From assembly GCF_042485795.1 (NCBI RefSeq), contig NZ_CP169368.1, forward strand, positions 372,001 to 436,000: a stretch of DNA of 64,000 nucleotides. Reading direction: 5' to 3'. Below, piece by piece: positions 24,728 through 33,876 of the stretch. Position numbers and translations under genes: made by a program. The notes under the pieces are model-generated. The model had not been told where the DNA came from. It did no database searches and saw only the letters and a list, made by a program, of their open reading frames with translations. The DNA is from Lonepinella sp042485795. Lineage in GTDB: Bacteria > Pseudomonadota > Gammaproteobacteria > Enterobacterales > Pasteurellaceae. Within the stretch, counting starts at the first letter, position 1; each line of letters begins with the position of its first letter.

Positions 24728-27541
24728 ATGAGCAATTATCCATGGAAAAGAACTTTGCTCGCCATTATTATTGGCATTGCGATGACATCAAATAGTTATG
24801 CTGAAGATATTGAAGAAAATGACGAGCAAGAACAAGCCCCCCAATATGAACAAGTAATTAATCCACAGCAACAAATCGGGTTGACCGATCAGATCTCTGA
24901 ACAATATTCTGGTGAGGGTGTGAAAGTCGGTGTGATTGATTCTGGTTTTATGAATGAACATCCGTTATTTAATCAACAAAAATTACATTCCTTATCCTTT
25001 GAAATTACCGATGATGAAGGGAATAAAAAGACCTTTGATCCTAACCACTATGTAATTGAAACCGAACAAGATGAAAATGGTGAACAGGAAACCGTTTATT
25101 CAATGCACGGTGGTCAAGTATCTGGCATTATCGGTGCTAATCCGTTTAAGCAATATAATTATGCAGGTGGTGTTGCAAAAAATGCCGATATTTATGTGAC
25201 AACCACTGTACCCAAACAAGATGATGATGCGGACGATTCAGATGATTCAAAAGATAGTGATAAACCACTTGAATTATTACTGGGCAACCAAGCAGAAATA
25301 AAAGATTACCGTAATATCATTGCCACCGCATTCACTAAACAAACGGAAAACAAAGTGTTTGTGATTAATAATAGCTGGAATGAAGATCCTGTGGGTAATA
25401 CCGCTCAAGAAATGGATAATAAATATAAAGCTGGCATTGAAAAAGCAACAGATAATGTATTGCTTAATGCGATTAAAGATACAGTTAAAAAAGATACGCT
25501 TCTTGTCTTTGCTGCGGGTAATGAAAGCAAACAACAACCTGGGATTATGGCGGCTTTACCACGCTATTTACCTGAATTGGAAAAACATTATTTGTCGGTT
25601 ATTGCTGTCAATGATGGGAAAAATATAGCGAAGTATTCCAATCATTGTGGAGTAAGCAAAAATTGGTGTGTCGCTGCACCAGGAAGTTTAACCGTACTTT
25701 CTACTAGTGGTGCTGATAAAAATCTCAAATTGCCAAGCCTTGAATTACAAGAAGGAACATCTTTGGCTGCCCCTGTCGTGACAGGATCTTTAGCCGTGCT
25801 AAAACAACGTTTTCAGTATTTTACAGCAACGCAAGTGAGAGATACATTATTGACTACCGCCACGGATTTAGGGGCAAAAGGCGTAGATGATGTCTTTGGC
25901 TGGGGATTAATTAATCTATCAAAAGCAATAAATGGACCATCGCAACTGTTAAACAACGAAACCTATACGCTATCCAGCGATGATCGTTGGAACAACCCTT
26001 TAACTGGCGAATACCGCTTAACTAAACAAGGACAAGCGACTTTAACCTTGGCTGGAGAGAACAATCGTTTAAAAGAGATCAGTGTTGAAGATGGGAAATT
26101 AGCCTTAACTAATACGACTTTGGTGGATCAAATTAGTAATGAGAGCAAATTGGCACTCACTGCATTAACCGTAAATCAAGCCTTTCATGCGAAAGCAGGT
26201 AGCCAACTTGAATTATTAGCACAACAGGCGTTTACTGCTCAAGGAAAAGGCACTGTAGTCAATTTAAATGGCGTATTATCTGTGGCGGAATCACTCAAAC
26301 AAAATACTCAAGCTGGGCAAACTATTGCTGATGTATTAGTGGTGAAAAATGGTGCAACCTATACGGGTGGTTTTAAACAATTAATCTCTAGCGATACTTT
26401 GACAGCTAAGGGATTGCGGCAGGATTTGTATTTTAAAAATGATCGCATTGAATTAAAAGCTAACCCGAATCAGCCATTTACTGATCCACAAGCAAATAAT
26501 AACGGACAAAACGGCTTGCAAGCATTGAATGCGTTGCGTGACAGCAGTACGGCATGGAAAAAAGGTCTATATAATGATTGGTTGCAACATGCAATAGAAC
26601 ATAATGATTTACAGAATTTCCATTACGGTGTCGGCAATACCATTTATGCTGATAGCCTTGATTTGTTGCGTAACAATGCAGCAATAGGATTAACCGAAAC
26701 GGATAATCATTTATATCGTTATCACGACAGTAAAACTGACAGTGTCAAAGTATGGGTTGAAAGTGATGGACAGAAATATAAATCCGATCATCATCAATTT
26801 GATCAAAAAACAGAAGTGAAAACTCGATATACAGGCATGGGATTTGCTTATAAAGCGGAGAAAAGCATATTGACGGGTAATCTGACTCGCACTAAATCCG
26901 ATGTTACGAAAAATCAGGCATCTGCTACGATTAAACAAATTGAAGCCAGTGCGGCATTGCGTTATATGCCATTAGCAAGCGGTTGGTTTGTAGATATTAC
27001 AGGAAAAATCGCTCGTTTGGATTACAAACAAAACCGTCAATTCAATTCAGCTTCACTTGCTTCAGGTGCTAATAAAGGCTGGTTGTTTGGCAGCGAGTTG
27101 CGGACGGGGTATAACCTAGCAATAAATGACTGGTATTTAGAACCGAGTGCTGGATTGCAAGCGATTCGTTTGAATATGCAGCAATTAACCGAAAATGGCG
27201 AATTGGCAACATCAACCTCTTCTTTCCATAAAACAGATGTTAATTTATCAAGTGGATTGCATTTGAAAAAATCATTTGATCTTAGTGATTGGAAAATCAC
27301 GCCGAATTTCGATTTAAGTTATATTCGTCATCTTAATGGCAAACCAAGCTATTTAGAAAGCAGATTAAATGGTATTGCTATTCACAGTCAATCAACCACT
27401 TTCAGCAAAAATATAGCCGTATTCGGTTTGGGTATGATGCTGGAAAAAGGCAACTGGTTCTTATCCACCGATATTCATCGACAGGCATTTAAAAATGGAA
27501 AAGCGACAGATTGGCAGGCTAAAGTTGGTTTGAGTTTTTAA
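24728..27541 (+). CDS. Subtilisin-like serine protease autotransporter
   Basis: Secreted or surface protease of the Ssa1/NalP/SphB1 class. The 937 aa protein has a signal peptide ending SNSYA (about residue 25), an S8 peptidase domain, a passenger stalk, and a C-terminal autotransporter barrel (roughly 660-937) ending WQAKVGLSF. The catalytic triad is intact: D71 in GVIDSGF, H127 in MHGGQVSG, S345 in GTSLAAPV; N265 in AAGNES is the oxyanion residue. An acidic insertion rich in Asp (about 164-180) lies between H and N. The RBS is AAGGAG. The gene stands alone, divergent from the importer operon. Substrates are unknown; relatives cleave other surface proteins. Confidence 0.92.
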   Translation: MSNYPWKRTLLAIIIGIAMTSNSYAEDIEENDEQEQAPQYEQVINPQQQIGLTDQISEQYSGEGVKVGVIDSGFMNEHPLFNQQKLHSLSFEITDDEGNKKTFDPNHYVIETEQDENGEQETVYSMHGGQVSGIIGANPFKQYNYAGGVAKNADIYVTTTVPKQDDDADDSDDSKDSDKPLELLLGNQAEIKDYRNIIATAFTKQTENKVFVINNSWNEDPVGNTAQEMDNKYKAGIEKATDNVLLNAIKDTVKKDTLLVFAAGNESKQQPGIMAALPRYLPELEKHYLSVIAVNDGKNIAKYSNHCGVSKNWCVAAPGSLTVLSTSGADKNLKLPSLELQEGTSLAAPVVTGSLAVLKQRFQYFTATQVRDTLLTTATDLGAKGVDDVFGWGLINLSKAINGPSQLLNNETYTLSSDDRWNNPLTGEYRLTKQGQATLTLAGENNRLKEISVEDGKLALTNTTLVDQISNESKLALTALTVNQAFHAKAGSQLELLAQQAFTAQGKGTVVNLNGVLSVAESLKQNTQAGQTIADVLVVKNGATYTGGFKQLISSDTLTAKGLRQDLYFKNDRIELKANPNQPFTDPQANNNGQNGLQALNALRDSSTAWKKGLYNDWLQHAIEHNDLQNFHYGVGNTIYADSLDLLRNNAAIGLTETDNHLYRYHDSKTDSVKVWVESDGQKYKSDHHQFDQKTEVKTRYTGMGFAYKAEKSILTGNLTRTKSDVTKNQASATIKQIEASAALRYMPLASGWFVDITGKIARLDYKQNRQFNSASLASGANKGWLFGSELRTGYNLAINDWYLEPSAGLQAIRLNMQQLTENGELATSTSSFHKTDVNLSSGLHLKKSFDLSDWKITPNFDLSYIRHLNGKPSYLESRLNGIAIHSQSTTFSKNIAVFGLGMMLEKGNWFLSTDIHRQAFKNGKATDWQAKVGLSF

Positions 27542-27578
27542 AGGGACGTTGTCAAAAACTGATTAGATCATACACTAT

Positions 27579-27618
27579 AATCCCACCAAATAAACAGTTA
27601 CGTCTATTTAGTGGGATT
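27579..27618 (+). terminator. Inverted repeat after the autotransporter
   Basis: AATCCCAC (27579-27586) pairs with GTGGGATT (27611-27618), extended by AAATA/TATTT. The T run is poor, so termination is likely but not certain; it lies between convergent genes. Confidence 0.5.
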
Positions 27619-27656
27619 CTCAGTAATATGAAATGTCCACAGGATTTCGTAAACAA

Positions 27657-28475
27657 TTATTTTAATTCTTTCTTTTTAGGTGGTAAAAAATTCTCACCTG
27701 TAACTACGGATTTACCTGTTTTATCCTCAAGTTCTCGTCTTGCATTTTTAGCAATTTTCCCTCCTTGTTTTCCTGCTTCCGCATTTTCTATTATCCCTTG
27801 AGCTTGGGAAACTTCGGCAATTTGGCGAGTAGATAGTTCAGCAAGAGCAGTGAATAAGAGTTCTGCTTCACTCATATGATCACGTAAATTTTGGCTTTTT
27901 AACCCTTTTAAATTTTTATGATTTTTAACACTCAACCCTGCCCACTCTTGATGAATAATATTTGTTAGAAAAGCAAAATCGTTCGGTTGTTCCACGCCTG
28001 ATTTTTTCCAGTAATCTGTGAGTTTATTACGAGTTTCCTGCCCTGTCATTCGCTGCTGAATCCATTTCTCACTTCGCCCCATTTTTTGCCAATTTTCTCT
28101 TGCTCGGTCGAGGCTTTGGCTGGGATCTTGAATTTCTTGTAAGCGTTCATAACCAACACGAGCAAGCCATTGTTTAAAAGGCTCAACTTTTGAGCTTGGA
28201 ATAGATTGAATTAAGCGGAAAAGTTGCTCAACATCAGCTACATCTGTTAAACGCATTTTTCCATCTGAAGACTTCATTTTCAACTGTCCGATTTGATCGG
28301 ACAGTTCACTACCTTCATTTTGTAATTTTGTTTTGAGATCATTCCAATAACGGCGAGGACGGGAACTTTCAGTAAGTACTTCAATCACATCAATAATTGA
28401 AAAATACCATTTTTCCACGACTTCATCATAATAGCTACGTACAGAATGCTGTTCAAACAGTTTAATTTCATCCAT
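27657..28475 (-). CDS. DinD-like / BRO-N domain protein, paralogue 2, SOS-controlled
   Basis: 272 aa homologue of the gene at 15582, related along its whole length (VEKWYFSIIDVIEVLTES; VEQLFRLIQSIPSSKVEPFK; KGLKSQNLRDHMSEAELL; GGKIAKNARRELE). The C-terminal half resembles E. coli DinD. A canonical LexA box lies 17 bp upstream of the start, supporting a DNA-damage role. The biochemical function is unknown; E. coli DinD is reported to inhibit RecA activities. No prophage genes adjoin it. Confidence 0.78.
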   Translation of the reverse strand: MDEIKLFEQHSVRSYYDEVVEKWYFSIIDVIEVLTESSRPRRYWNDLKTKLQNEGSELSDQIGQLKMKSSDGKMRLTDVADVEQLFRLIQSIPSSKVEPFKQWLARVGYERLQEIQDPSQSLDRARENWQKMGRSEKWIQQRMTGQETRNKLTDYWKKSGVEQPNDFAFLTNIIHQEWAGLSVKNHKNLKGLKSQNLRDHMSEAELLFTALAELSTRQIAEVSQAQGIIENAEAGKQGGKIAKNARRELEDKTGKSVVTGENFLPPKKKELK

Positions 28476-28492
28476 TTCTCACCTTTTTATCA

Positions 28493-28508
28493 CTGTAATA
28501 ATTAACAG
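28493..28508 (-). promoter_or_regulatory. LexA (SOS) box
   Basis: CTGT-AATAATTA-ACAG fits the LexA consensus CTGT-N8-ACAG exactly. It lies 17-33 bp before the DinD-like start codon, covering the likely promoter. Confidence 0.8.
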
Positions 28509-28575
28509 TTATCATAAACTAAATTTTGAATAGATCAAGAAACGTATAACAATTTTTATGTATTCTTTTTCTTGT

Positions 28576-28609
28576 TAAAAAAATAGGATTCCGATATCGG
28601 AATCCTATT
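28576..28609 (-). terminator. Terminator of the dicarboxylate symporter gene
   Basis: Perfect palindrome AATAGGATTCCGAT / ATCGGAATCCTATT (28582-28609); on the minus strand it is followed by seven T residues. Confidence 0.92.
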
Positions 28610-28637
28610 CAAAAAAGATCGAATTAATGCAATAAAA

Positions 28638-29936
28638 TTAACTATTCCATTGCTCAACATCTAATTCTTTTTCTGTTTTCGCTACGTAAACAGAAGCGAC
28701 TGCATCACCAGTTACGTTCATCCAAGTACGACCCATATCTAAAATTGAGTCAATTCCTAAAATCATACCGTAAGCAATGGCTACACTACCACTCACTTTA
28801 ATCCCGACAGATTCTAGTACAAGTAATAACATTAATGCACCCGCCCCTGGCACACCAGCAGTACCAATGGCAGCAAGCATTGATGTGATGATGATAGTAA
28901 AGTAATCACTACTACTTAGCGGAATGCCACAAGCATTAGCGATAAATAATGTACATACCCCTAAATAAACCGTTGTACCATTCATATTGACGGTTGCACC
29001 AACAGGCAACACGAAACCATAAACGGATTTTGGAATCCCCATATTTTCCGCACATTGCATGGTGATAGGTAAGGTACCGTTAGAGCTACGAGTTACAAAT
29101 GCTGTCAACATTGCTGGGCGTGCTTTTTTCAAGAACGTTAATGGACTTAATCCCACTAATAAACAGACAGCAGAATAGACCACTAAAATCATAACTAATA
29201 AACCGATAAAGTAAGTCACGGTTACATTTAATAATGAGCTGAACGCCGCCACACCGCTTTTGTTGAATACCACAAACATTAACGCAAACACCCCGATTGG
29301 TGCATATTGCATTACCCAACGAACCACTTTGAACATAATTTCGCTCATACCGTCAAAGAAGTTGTACACGGTATTTGCAGAGTTTTTAATACGTTCATCT
29401 TCACTGTGACGGCAATAAGCTAAACCAATACCAAAGAATAAGCAGAATGCGATGATTGGTAAAATATCACCTTTCGCAATGGAATCAAATGGGTTGGTTG
29501 GGATAATATTTAATAAGATTTGCCCTAAACTTGGTGCATTAGCCGCTTTTTCCACAGCTTTTGAGGTATCACTTAAATCTAATCCTAAGCCAGGGGAGAA
29601 AATTGTTGCACTGGCTAAACCAATAGCGATCGCAATTAAAGTAGTGATGGCATAGAATAAAATAGCTTTACCACCTACACGCCCTAATTTATCAGGCGAA
29701 ATACTACTAGAACCGATAATTAATGAACAAATGATGATTGGCACCATAATCATTTTTAATAAACGGATGAATAAATCACCAAATGGGGTTAATAAACTTA
29801 CTAATGATGAATCACCAAGAGTAACATTTTGTGGCAAAATCATGCCTATCGCAGAACCAAGAATAAGTGCAATAACAATGCGAATAAGCAATTTAGAATT
29901 TGCACTTCTCGGTTTTTTTGGTGTTACTGAAGTCAT
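28638..29936 (-). CDS. Sodium/proton-dicarboxylate or glutamate symporter (DAACS family)
   Basis: 432 aa inner-membrane protein. Family motifs are intact: the serine-rich re-entrant loop TRSSNGTLPITM, the NMNGT motif in GATVNMNGTTVYLG, and the substrate-binding helix DSILDMGRTWMNVTGD. Length and motifs fit GltP/DctA-type transporters; the exact substrate (glutamate, aspartate or C4-dicarboxylate) cannot be read from sequence. Monocistronic, with its own terminator and a possibly structured 5' leader. Confidence 0.92.
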   Translation of the reverse strand: MTSVTPKKPRSANSKLLIRIVIALILGSAIGMILPQNVTLGDSSLVSLLTPFGDLFIRLLKMIMVPIIICSLIIGSSSISPDKLGRVGGKAILFYAITTLIAIAIGLASATIFSPGLGLDLSDTSKAVEKAANAPSLGQILLNIIPTNPFDSIAKGDILPIIAFCLFFGIGLAYCRHSEDERIKNSANTVYNFFDGMSEIMFKVVRWVMQYAPIGVFALMFVVFNKSGVAAFSSLLNVTVTYFIGLLVMILVVYSAVCLLVGLSPLTFLKKARPAMLTAFVTRSSNGTLPITMQCAENMGIPKSVYGFVLPVGATVNMNGTTVYLGVCTLFIANACGIPLSSSDYFTIIITSMLAAIGTAGVPGAGALMLLLVLESVGIKVSGSVAIAYGMILGIDSILDMGRTWMNVTGDAVASVYVAKTEKELDVEQWNS

Positions 29937-29986
29937 ATTGTTTCCTATTAAAAAGGTTAATTTAGGTTATGAAGTATGAAAAAGTA

Positions 29987-30054
29987 AGGGCTTTCGCCTT
30001 GATTAGGCTAAAATTAGTCTTCGTTGCTGGGAAATTGAAATGTCCACAAGCCCT
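29987..30054 (-). other. Possible structured leader RNA of the symporter gene
   Basis: On the minus strand AGGGCTT (complement 30048-30054) can pair with AAGCCCT (complement 29987-29993), enclosing a CTAATTTTAG palindrome. The 3' arm overlaps an alternative GGC-GAAA-GCC hairpin, so two exclusive folds are possible. I could not match a known riboswitch. The rest of 29937-30251 is AT-rich with nothing else seen. Confidence 0.3.
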
Positions 30055-30251
30055 AGGTTTCTCGGTGAAAAAATATACCTTTTTTTAAGCAAAAATCCAA
30101 TATAAATTAATAATTATTAGCGAAAATCTGACTCTTCTATTTTTTATCTAATAAATAATCAGATATTTAAAATTTATTTAACATATACAAAACGCTGAAT
30201 ATTTGCGGTTATCCTTATTTTTTCTAATTCGATACATAAATTTATACTTAA

Positions 30252-31375
30252 ATTCAACTAATAAACGTAATTTTTGATGGAGTAAAAAAAGCTAAAAACT
30301 TTTTTCAGCAAAGAGAAGAAAAAAAATTCTTCCCTTTTGCTGAAATGATAAAAAATGCTCATTTTTGCTCCTCGTCCAAAAATCGCGAAAAATGGAACAT
30401 TTAAAATCTGAGCAAAGGTACGAAATCGAAGCCTTACTGCAAAAAAATCACACACAAAAAGAAATTGCCGAGTATTTAGGCAAAAGCGAAGCCACTATCA
30501 GCAGGGAAATCCGCAGAAATTGCGACCAAAGAAGCGGAAAGTACCGTGCTGAATTGGCTATGAGAAAATGTGCTGACAGGCACAAAAATAAGCGTAAAAA
30601 AATCCGCTTTACCGAAGCAATAAAACAAGAGGTAATTAATTTGTTGTCAAAAGATTACAGTCCTGAACAGATTGTTGGCACGATGAAATTAGCGGGCAAA
30701 GAAACAATCTCTCACGAGCGAATTTATCAATTTGTTTGGCAAGACAAAAAACAAGGCGGAAAGCTACACAAACACTTTCGGACGAAAGGAAAATGCTATC
30801 GGAAGCGAGGCGATTTGAAGGACAAAAGAGGCATTATTACAGGGAAAAAAAACATTTCCGAACGTCCAAAAATCGTTGAAGAACGCACCAGAGTTGGCGA
30901 TTTTGAGGTTGATTTAGTCATCGGAAAAAACCATAAACAGGCGATTTTAACGATGAACGACAGGGCGAGTGGTTACACATTTATAAGGCTTTTGCAGAGC
31001 AAAAAATCGGAGGAAGTGAAGTGTGCAATAATAGAAATATCTATTGAAAATCAGTTAATTATCCACACTTTGACTTCGGACAATGGCAAGGAGTTTTCCA
31101 AGCATAAGGAAGTTTCTGAAGCGTTGAACTTGGATTATTATTTTGCGAATCCGTATCACAGTTGGGAGCGAGGTTCTAACGAGAATTACAACGGACTTTT
31201 GCGGCATTATTTTCCTAAGGATAAGGATTTTAGCCAGATAACTCAGGCGGATTTGGATGTGGTTCAAGACAAATTAAACGACCGTCCGCGAAAAAGATTT
31301 GGATTTTTATCACCAAAACAAGTATATTTGCAACTAATTAACAGCGACTAAAAAAGTTGCATTTATTACTTGAAT
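30252..31375 (+). mobile_element. Complete IS30-family insertion sequence
   Basis: About 1.12 kb bounded by imperfect inverted repeats of about 24 bp: ATTCAACTAATAAACGTAA (from 30252) against the complement of the right end, ATTCAAGTAATAAATGCAA (ending 31375), with about four mismatches. It encodes one intact transposase. No clear 2-3 bp target duplication is evident. Inside the left end, 30303-30345, a hairpin TTTCAGCAAA / TTTGCTGAAA followed by AAAAAA may shield the transposase from outside transcription. The right end stops 14 bp before an SDR gene start. Confidence 0.85.
30392..31351 (+). CDS. IS30-family transposase
   Basis: DDE transposase of 319 aa from ATG 30392 (MEHLKSEQRYEIEALL); a TTG at 30365 would add 9 residues. 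The N-terminal HTH reads TQKEIAEYLGKSEATISREIRRN. The DDE triad appears intact: D in VGDFEVDLVIG, D in TLTSDNGKEF, E in SWERGSNENYNGLLR. The C-terminus RPRKRFGFLSPKQVY is the family hallmark. The stop codon lies within the right inverted repeat. Confidence 0.95.
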   Translation: MEHLKSEQRYEIEALLQKNHTQKEIAEYLGKSEATISREIRRNCDQRSGKYRAELAMRKCADRHKNKRKKIRFTEAIKQEVINLLSKDYSPEQIVGTMKLAGKETISHERIYQFVWQDKKQGGKLHKHFRTKGKCYRKRGDLKDKRGIITGKKNISERPKIVEERTRVGDFEVDLVIGKNHKQAILTMNDRASGYTFIRLLQSKKSEEVKCAIIEISIENQLIIHTLTSDNGKEFSKHKEVSEALNLDYYFANPYHSWERGSNENYNGLLRHYFPKDKDFSQITQADLDVVQDKLNDRPRKRFGFLSPKQVYLQLINSD

Positions 31376-31389
31376 GTGCGGATCATAAA

Positions 31390-32250
31390 ATGAACGAAAA
31401 AATACTATTGGCAGGGGCAACGGGCTATTTGGGGAGATATATTTTGGCTGAATTGCTCCAAAACGGCTATTTTGTACGGATTATTGTCCGAAATAAATCT
31501 CAAATATCACCCGAAATTCAGAAATTGCCCCGTTTGGAAATCATTCAGGCGCAAATAACCAGCCCCGAAAGCCTTGAAAATGTCTGCAAGGGCATCGATA
31601 AAGTCATTTCTTGCGTGGGAATTACCCGCCAGAAGGACGGGCTTTCCTATATGCAGGTCGATTTTCAAGCCAATAAAAACCTGCTTGACGAGGCGGTGCG
31701 TCAGGGAGTGAAAAAGTTTGTTTATGTCTCGGTTTTTAAGGGTAGGCAAATTCGCCACACCGCCGTTGGGGAAGCCAAAGAGCGATTTGTGGACACGCTC
31801 AAAGCGTCGGGAATGAATTACTGCATTGTCCGTCCCACGGGGTTCTATTCGGATATCGGGGAACTCTTTCAGATGGCGAAAAAGAGCGGCAAAATTTCTC
31901 TTTTCGGGAGCGGAAATCTTTCCATCAACCCCATTCACGGCGAAGATTTGGCAAAAATATGCGTTCGGCAGATTCATTCGGACGAAAAAGAGGTTGATAT
32001 AGGCGGCAAGGAGGTCTTTACGCAGAACGAAATCGCCGAATTAGCCTTTTCTGTGTTGGGGAAAAAGCCGAAAATTGCTCATTATCCCGATTGGATGCGA
32101 AAATTAACCCTGAAAGTCGGGAAAATATTGCTCCCAAAGTCTGTTTACGGAAAGATTGAGTTTTTTCTGACAACCATCGCAATGGAAATGACAGCCCCCG
32201 AGACAGGTTCTCACACATTGAGGGCATATTTTGAAGAATTGAACATCTGA
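31390..32250 (+). CDS. Atypical SDR / NAD(P)-binding epimerase-like protein
   Basis: 287 aa from ATG 31390 (MNEKILLAGATGYLGRYILA) with the nucleotide-binding GATGYLG motif, and a Rossmann fold continuing DKVISCVG and KFVYVSVF. This resembles NmrA/SDR_a5-type proteins; reaction unknown. The GC content looks higher than in flanking aspA, and an IS30 end lies 14 bp before the ATG with only a weak GGA Shine-Dalgarno, so the native promoter has probably been separated. Likely acquired and possibly expressed from the IS or not at all. Confidence 0.75.
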   Translation: MNEKILLAGATGYLGRYILAELLQNGYFVRIIVRNKSQISPEIQKLPRLEIIQAQITSPESLENVCKGIDKVISCVGITRQKDGLSYMQVDFQANKNLLDEAVRQGVKKFVYVSVFKGRQIRHTAVGEAKERFVDTLKASGMNYCIVRPTGFYSDIGELFQMAKKSGKISLFGSGNLSINPIHGEDLAKICVRQIHSDEKEVDIGGKEVFTQNEIAELAFSVLGKKPKIAHYPDWMRKLTLKVGKILLPKSVYGKIEFFLTTIAMEMTAPETGSHTLRAYFEELNI

Positions 32251-32302
32251 AATAGAATTTTCCCTTGCAAATGTGCGATATATTTCTTTCTTTTCCAACA
32301 AT

Positions 32303-32316
32303 GTGATCTTGATCAA
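32303..32316 (+). promoter_or_regulatory. FNR-like site upstream of aspA
   Basis: GTGAT-CTTG-ATCAA matches the FNR consensus TTGAT-N4-ATCAA with one mismatch and includes a TGTGA CRP half-site. It lies about 70 bp before the aspA start. E. coli aspA is activated by FNR and CRP, so the site makes sense. Confidence 0.6.
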
Positions 32317-32384
32317 CTTTTTTTAACAAACTTTCGTTATTATTTTTACCACATTAAACCTAATTAAAAAGAAGGAGAAAAATC

Positions 32385-33812
32385 ATGAGTAACACTCGTA
32401 TTGAAGTCGATTTACTAGGTGAAAGAGAAGTATCTAATGACGTATATTGGGGTATCCACACATTAAGAGCAGTAGAAAATTTTAATATATCTAAAAACAC
32501 TATTTCTGATGTGCCTGAATTTGTGCGTGGTATGGTAATGGTGAAAAAAGCCACAGCATTGGCAAATGGCGAATTAGGTGCAATTCCGAAAAAAATAGCC
32601 AATGCGATTGTACAAGCCTGTGATGAGATTTTAGTTAAAGGGCGTTGTATGGATCAATTCCCGTCTGATGTGTATCAAGGTGGTGCAGGAACTTCGGTGA
32701 ATATGAATACCAACGAAGTCGTAGCGAATCTTGCATTAGAATTGTTAGGTCATCAAAAAGGGCAATATGATATTATCAACCCAATGGATCACGTTAATGC
32801 CAGCCAATCCACTAATGATGCTTATCCAACAGGATTTCGTATTGCAGTTTACAACAGCATCGTTACCTTAATTGATAAGATCCATTATTTGCAAACAGGT
32901 TTTGAAAATAAAGCAAAAGAATTTGCTAATGTATTAAAAATGGGTCGTACCCAATTACAAGATGCCGTACCGATGACAGTGGGGCAAGAATTTAAAGCCT
33001 TTGCGGTATTATTGGAAGAAGAAGTGCGTAATTTAACCAACATCTCTAAATTATTGCTTGAAGTGAATCTCGGGGCAACTGCGATTGGTACAGGATTAAA
33101 TACCCCTGATGGGTATTCGCAATTAGCGGTAAAATATTTAGCTGAAGTTACCCAATTACCTTGTGTTTTGTCTGAAAACTTGATTGAAGCTACTTCAGAC
33201 TGCGGTGCTTATGTCATGGTGCATGGTGCATTAAAACGAACTGCGGTGAAATTATCCAAAGTTTGTAATGATTTACGTTTGCTTTCCTCAGGTCCAAGAG
33301 CTGGATTAAATGAAATCAATCTGCCAGAATTGCAAGCAGGTTCGTCCATTATGCCAGCCAAAGTCAATCCTGTCGTGCCAGAAGTGGTGAATCAAGTTTG
33401 CTTTAAAGTGATTGGTAATGATACTACGGTAACATTCGCTGCCGAGGCAGGTCAATTACAATTAAATGTGATGGAACCCGTAATCGGTCAGGCTATGTTT
33501 GAATCTATAGAGATCTTGGCAAATGCTTGTGTGAATTTACGCGATAAATGTATTGACGGCATTACGGTCAACAAAGAAATTTGTGAAAATTTCGTCTTTA
33601 ATTCGATTGGTATTGTCACTTATCTTAACCCATTTATTGGTCATCATAATGGTGATATTGTGGGTAAAATCTGTGCGACCACGGGTCGAAGTGTGCGAGA
33701 AGTTGTGTTGGAAAAAGGGTTACTTACTGAAGCACAATTAGATGATATTCTGTCTGTGGAAAATCTGATGAATCCGACTTACAAAGCGACTCGTTTTGTT
33801 GACAAAGAATAG
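32385..33812 (+). CDS. aspA: Aspartate ammonia-lyase
   Basis: Converts aspartate to fumarate and ammonia, feeding anaerobic fumarate respiration. The 475 aa protein has the fumarase/aspartase signature GSSIMPAKVNPVVPE with the catalytic serine, plus VNASQSTNDAYPTG and NEVVANLALE substrate-binding blocks. The RBS is AAGGAG. Monocistronic between an FNR-like site and a strong terminator. Confidence 0.97.
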   Translation: MSNTRIEVDLLGEREVSNDVYWGIHTLRAVENFNISKNTISDVPEFVRGMVMVKKATALANGELGAIPKKIANAIVQACDEILVKGRCMDQFPSDVYQGGAGTSVNMNTNEVVANLALELLGHQKGQYDIINPMDHVNASQSTNDAYPTGFRIAVYNSIVTLIDKIHYLQTGFENKAKEFANVLKMGRTQLQDAVPMTVGQEFKAFAVLLEEEVRNLTNISKLLLEVNLGATAIGTGLNTPDGYSQLAVKYLAEVTQLPCVLSENLIEATSDCGAYVMVHGALKRTAVKLSKVCNDLRLLSSGPRAGLNEINLPELQAGSSIMPAKVNPVVPEVVNQVCFKVIGNDTTVTFAAEAGQLQLNVMEPVIGQAMFESIEILANACVNLRDKCIDGITVNKEICENFVFNSIGIVTYLNPFIGHHNGDIVGKICATTGRSVREVVLEKGLLTEAQLDDILSVENLMNPTYKATRFVDKE

Positions 33813-33829
33813 ATAAAAAAACAAAAATA

Positions 33830-33866
33830 TTCACCGCACTTTTTGATAAAAAGTGCGGTGAAAAAG
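33830..33866. terminator. Bidirectional uptake-signal terminator between aspA and nlpD
   Basis: Perfect 15-bp stem TTCACCGCACTTTTT / AAAAAGTGCGGTGAA with a 3-nt loop; serves both convergent genes. Confidence 0.9.
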
Positions 33867-33876
33867 TAGATATTTT

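Noticed and set aside
28493..28508. Reading the palindrome as part of an IS end
   Set aside because: It matches the LexA consensus exactly and lies directly before the DinD-like gene; no partner repeat exists nearby.
27629..30048. Shared 13-mer TGAAATGTCCACA at 27629-27641 and 30036-30048
   Set aside because: The match does not extend, and the flanks are unrelated; it may be chance or a trace of an old repeat, but there is not enough to call an element.
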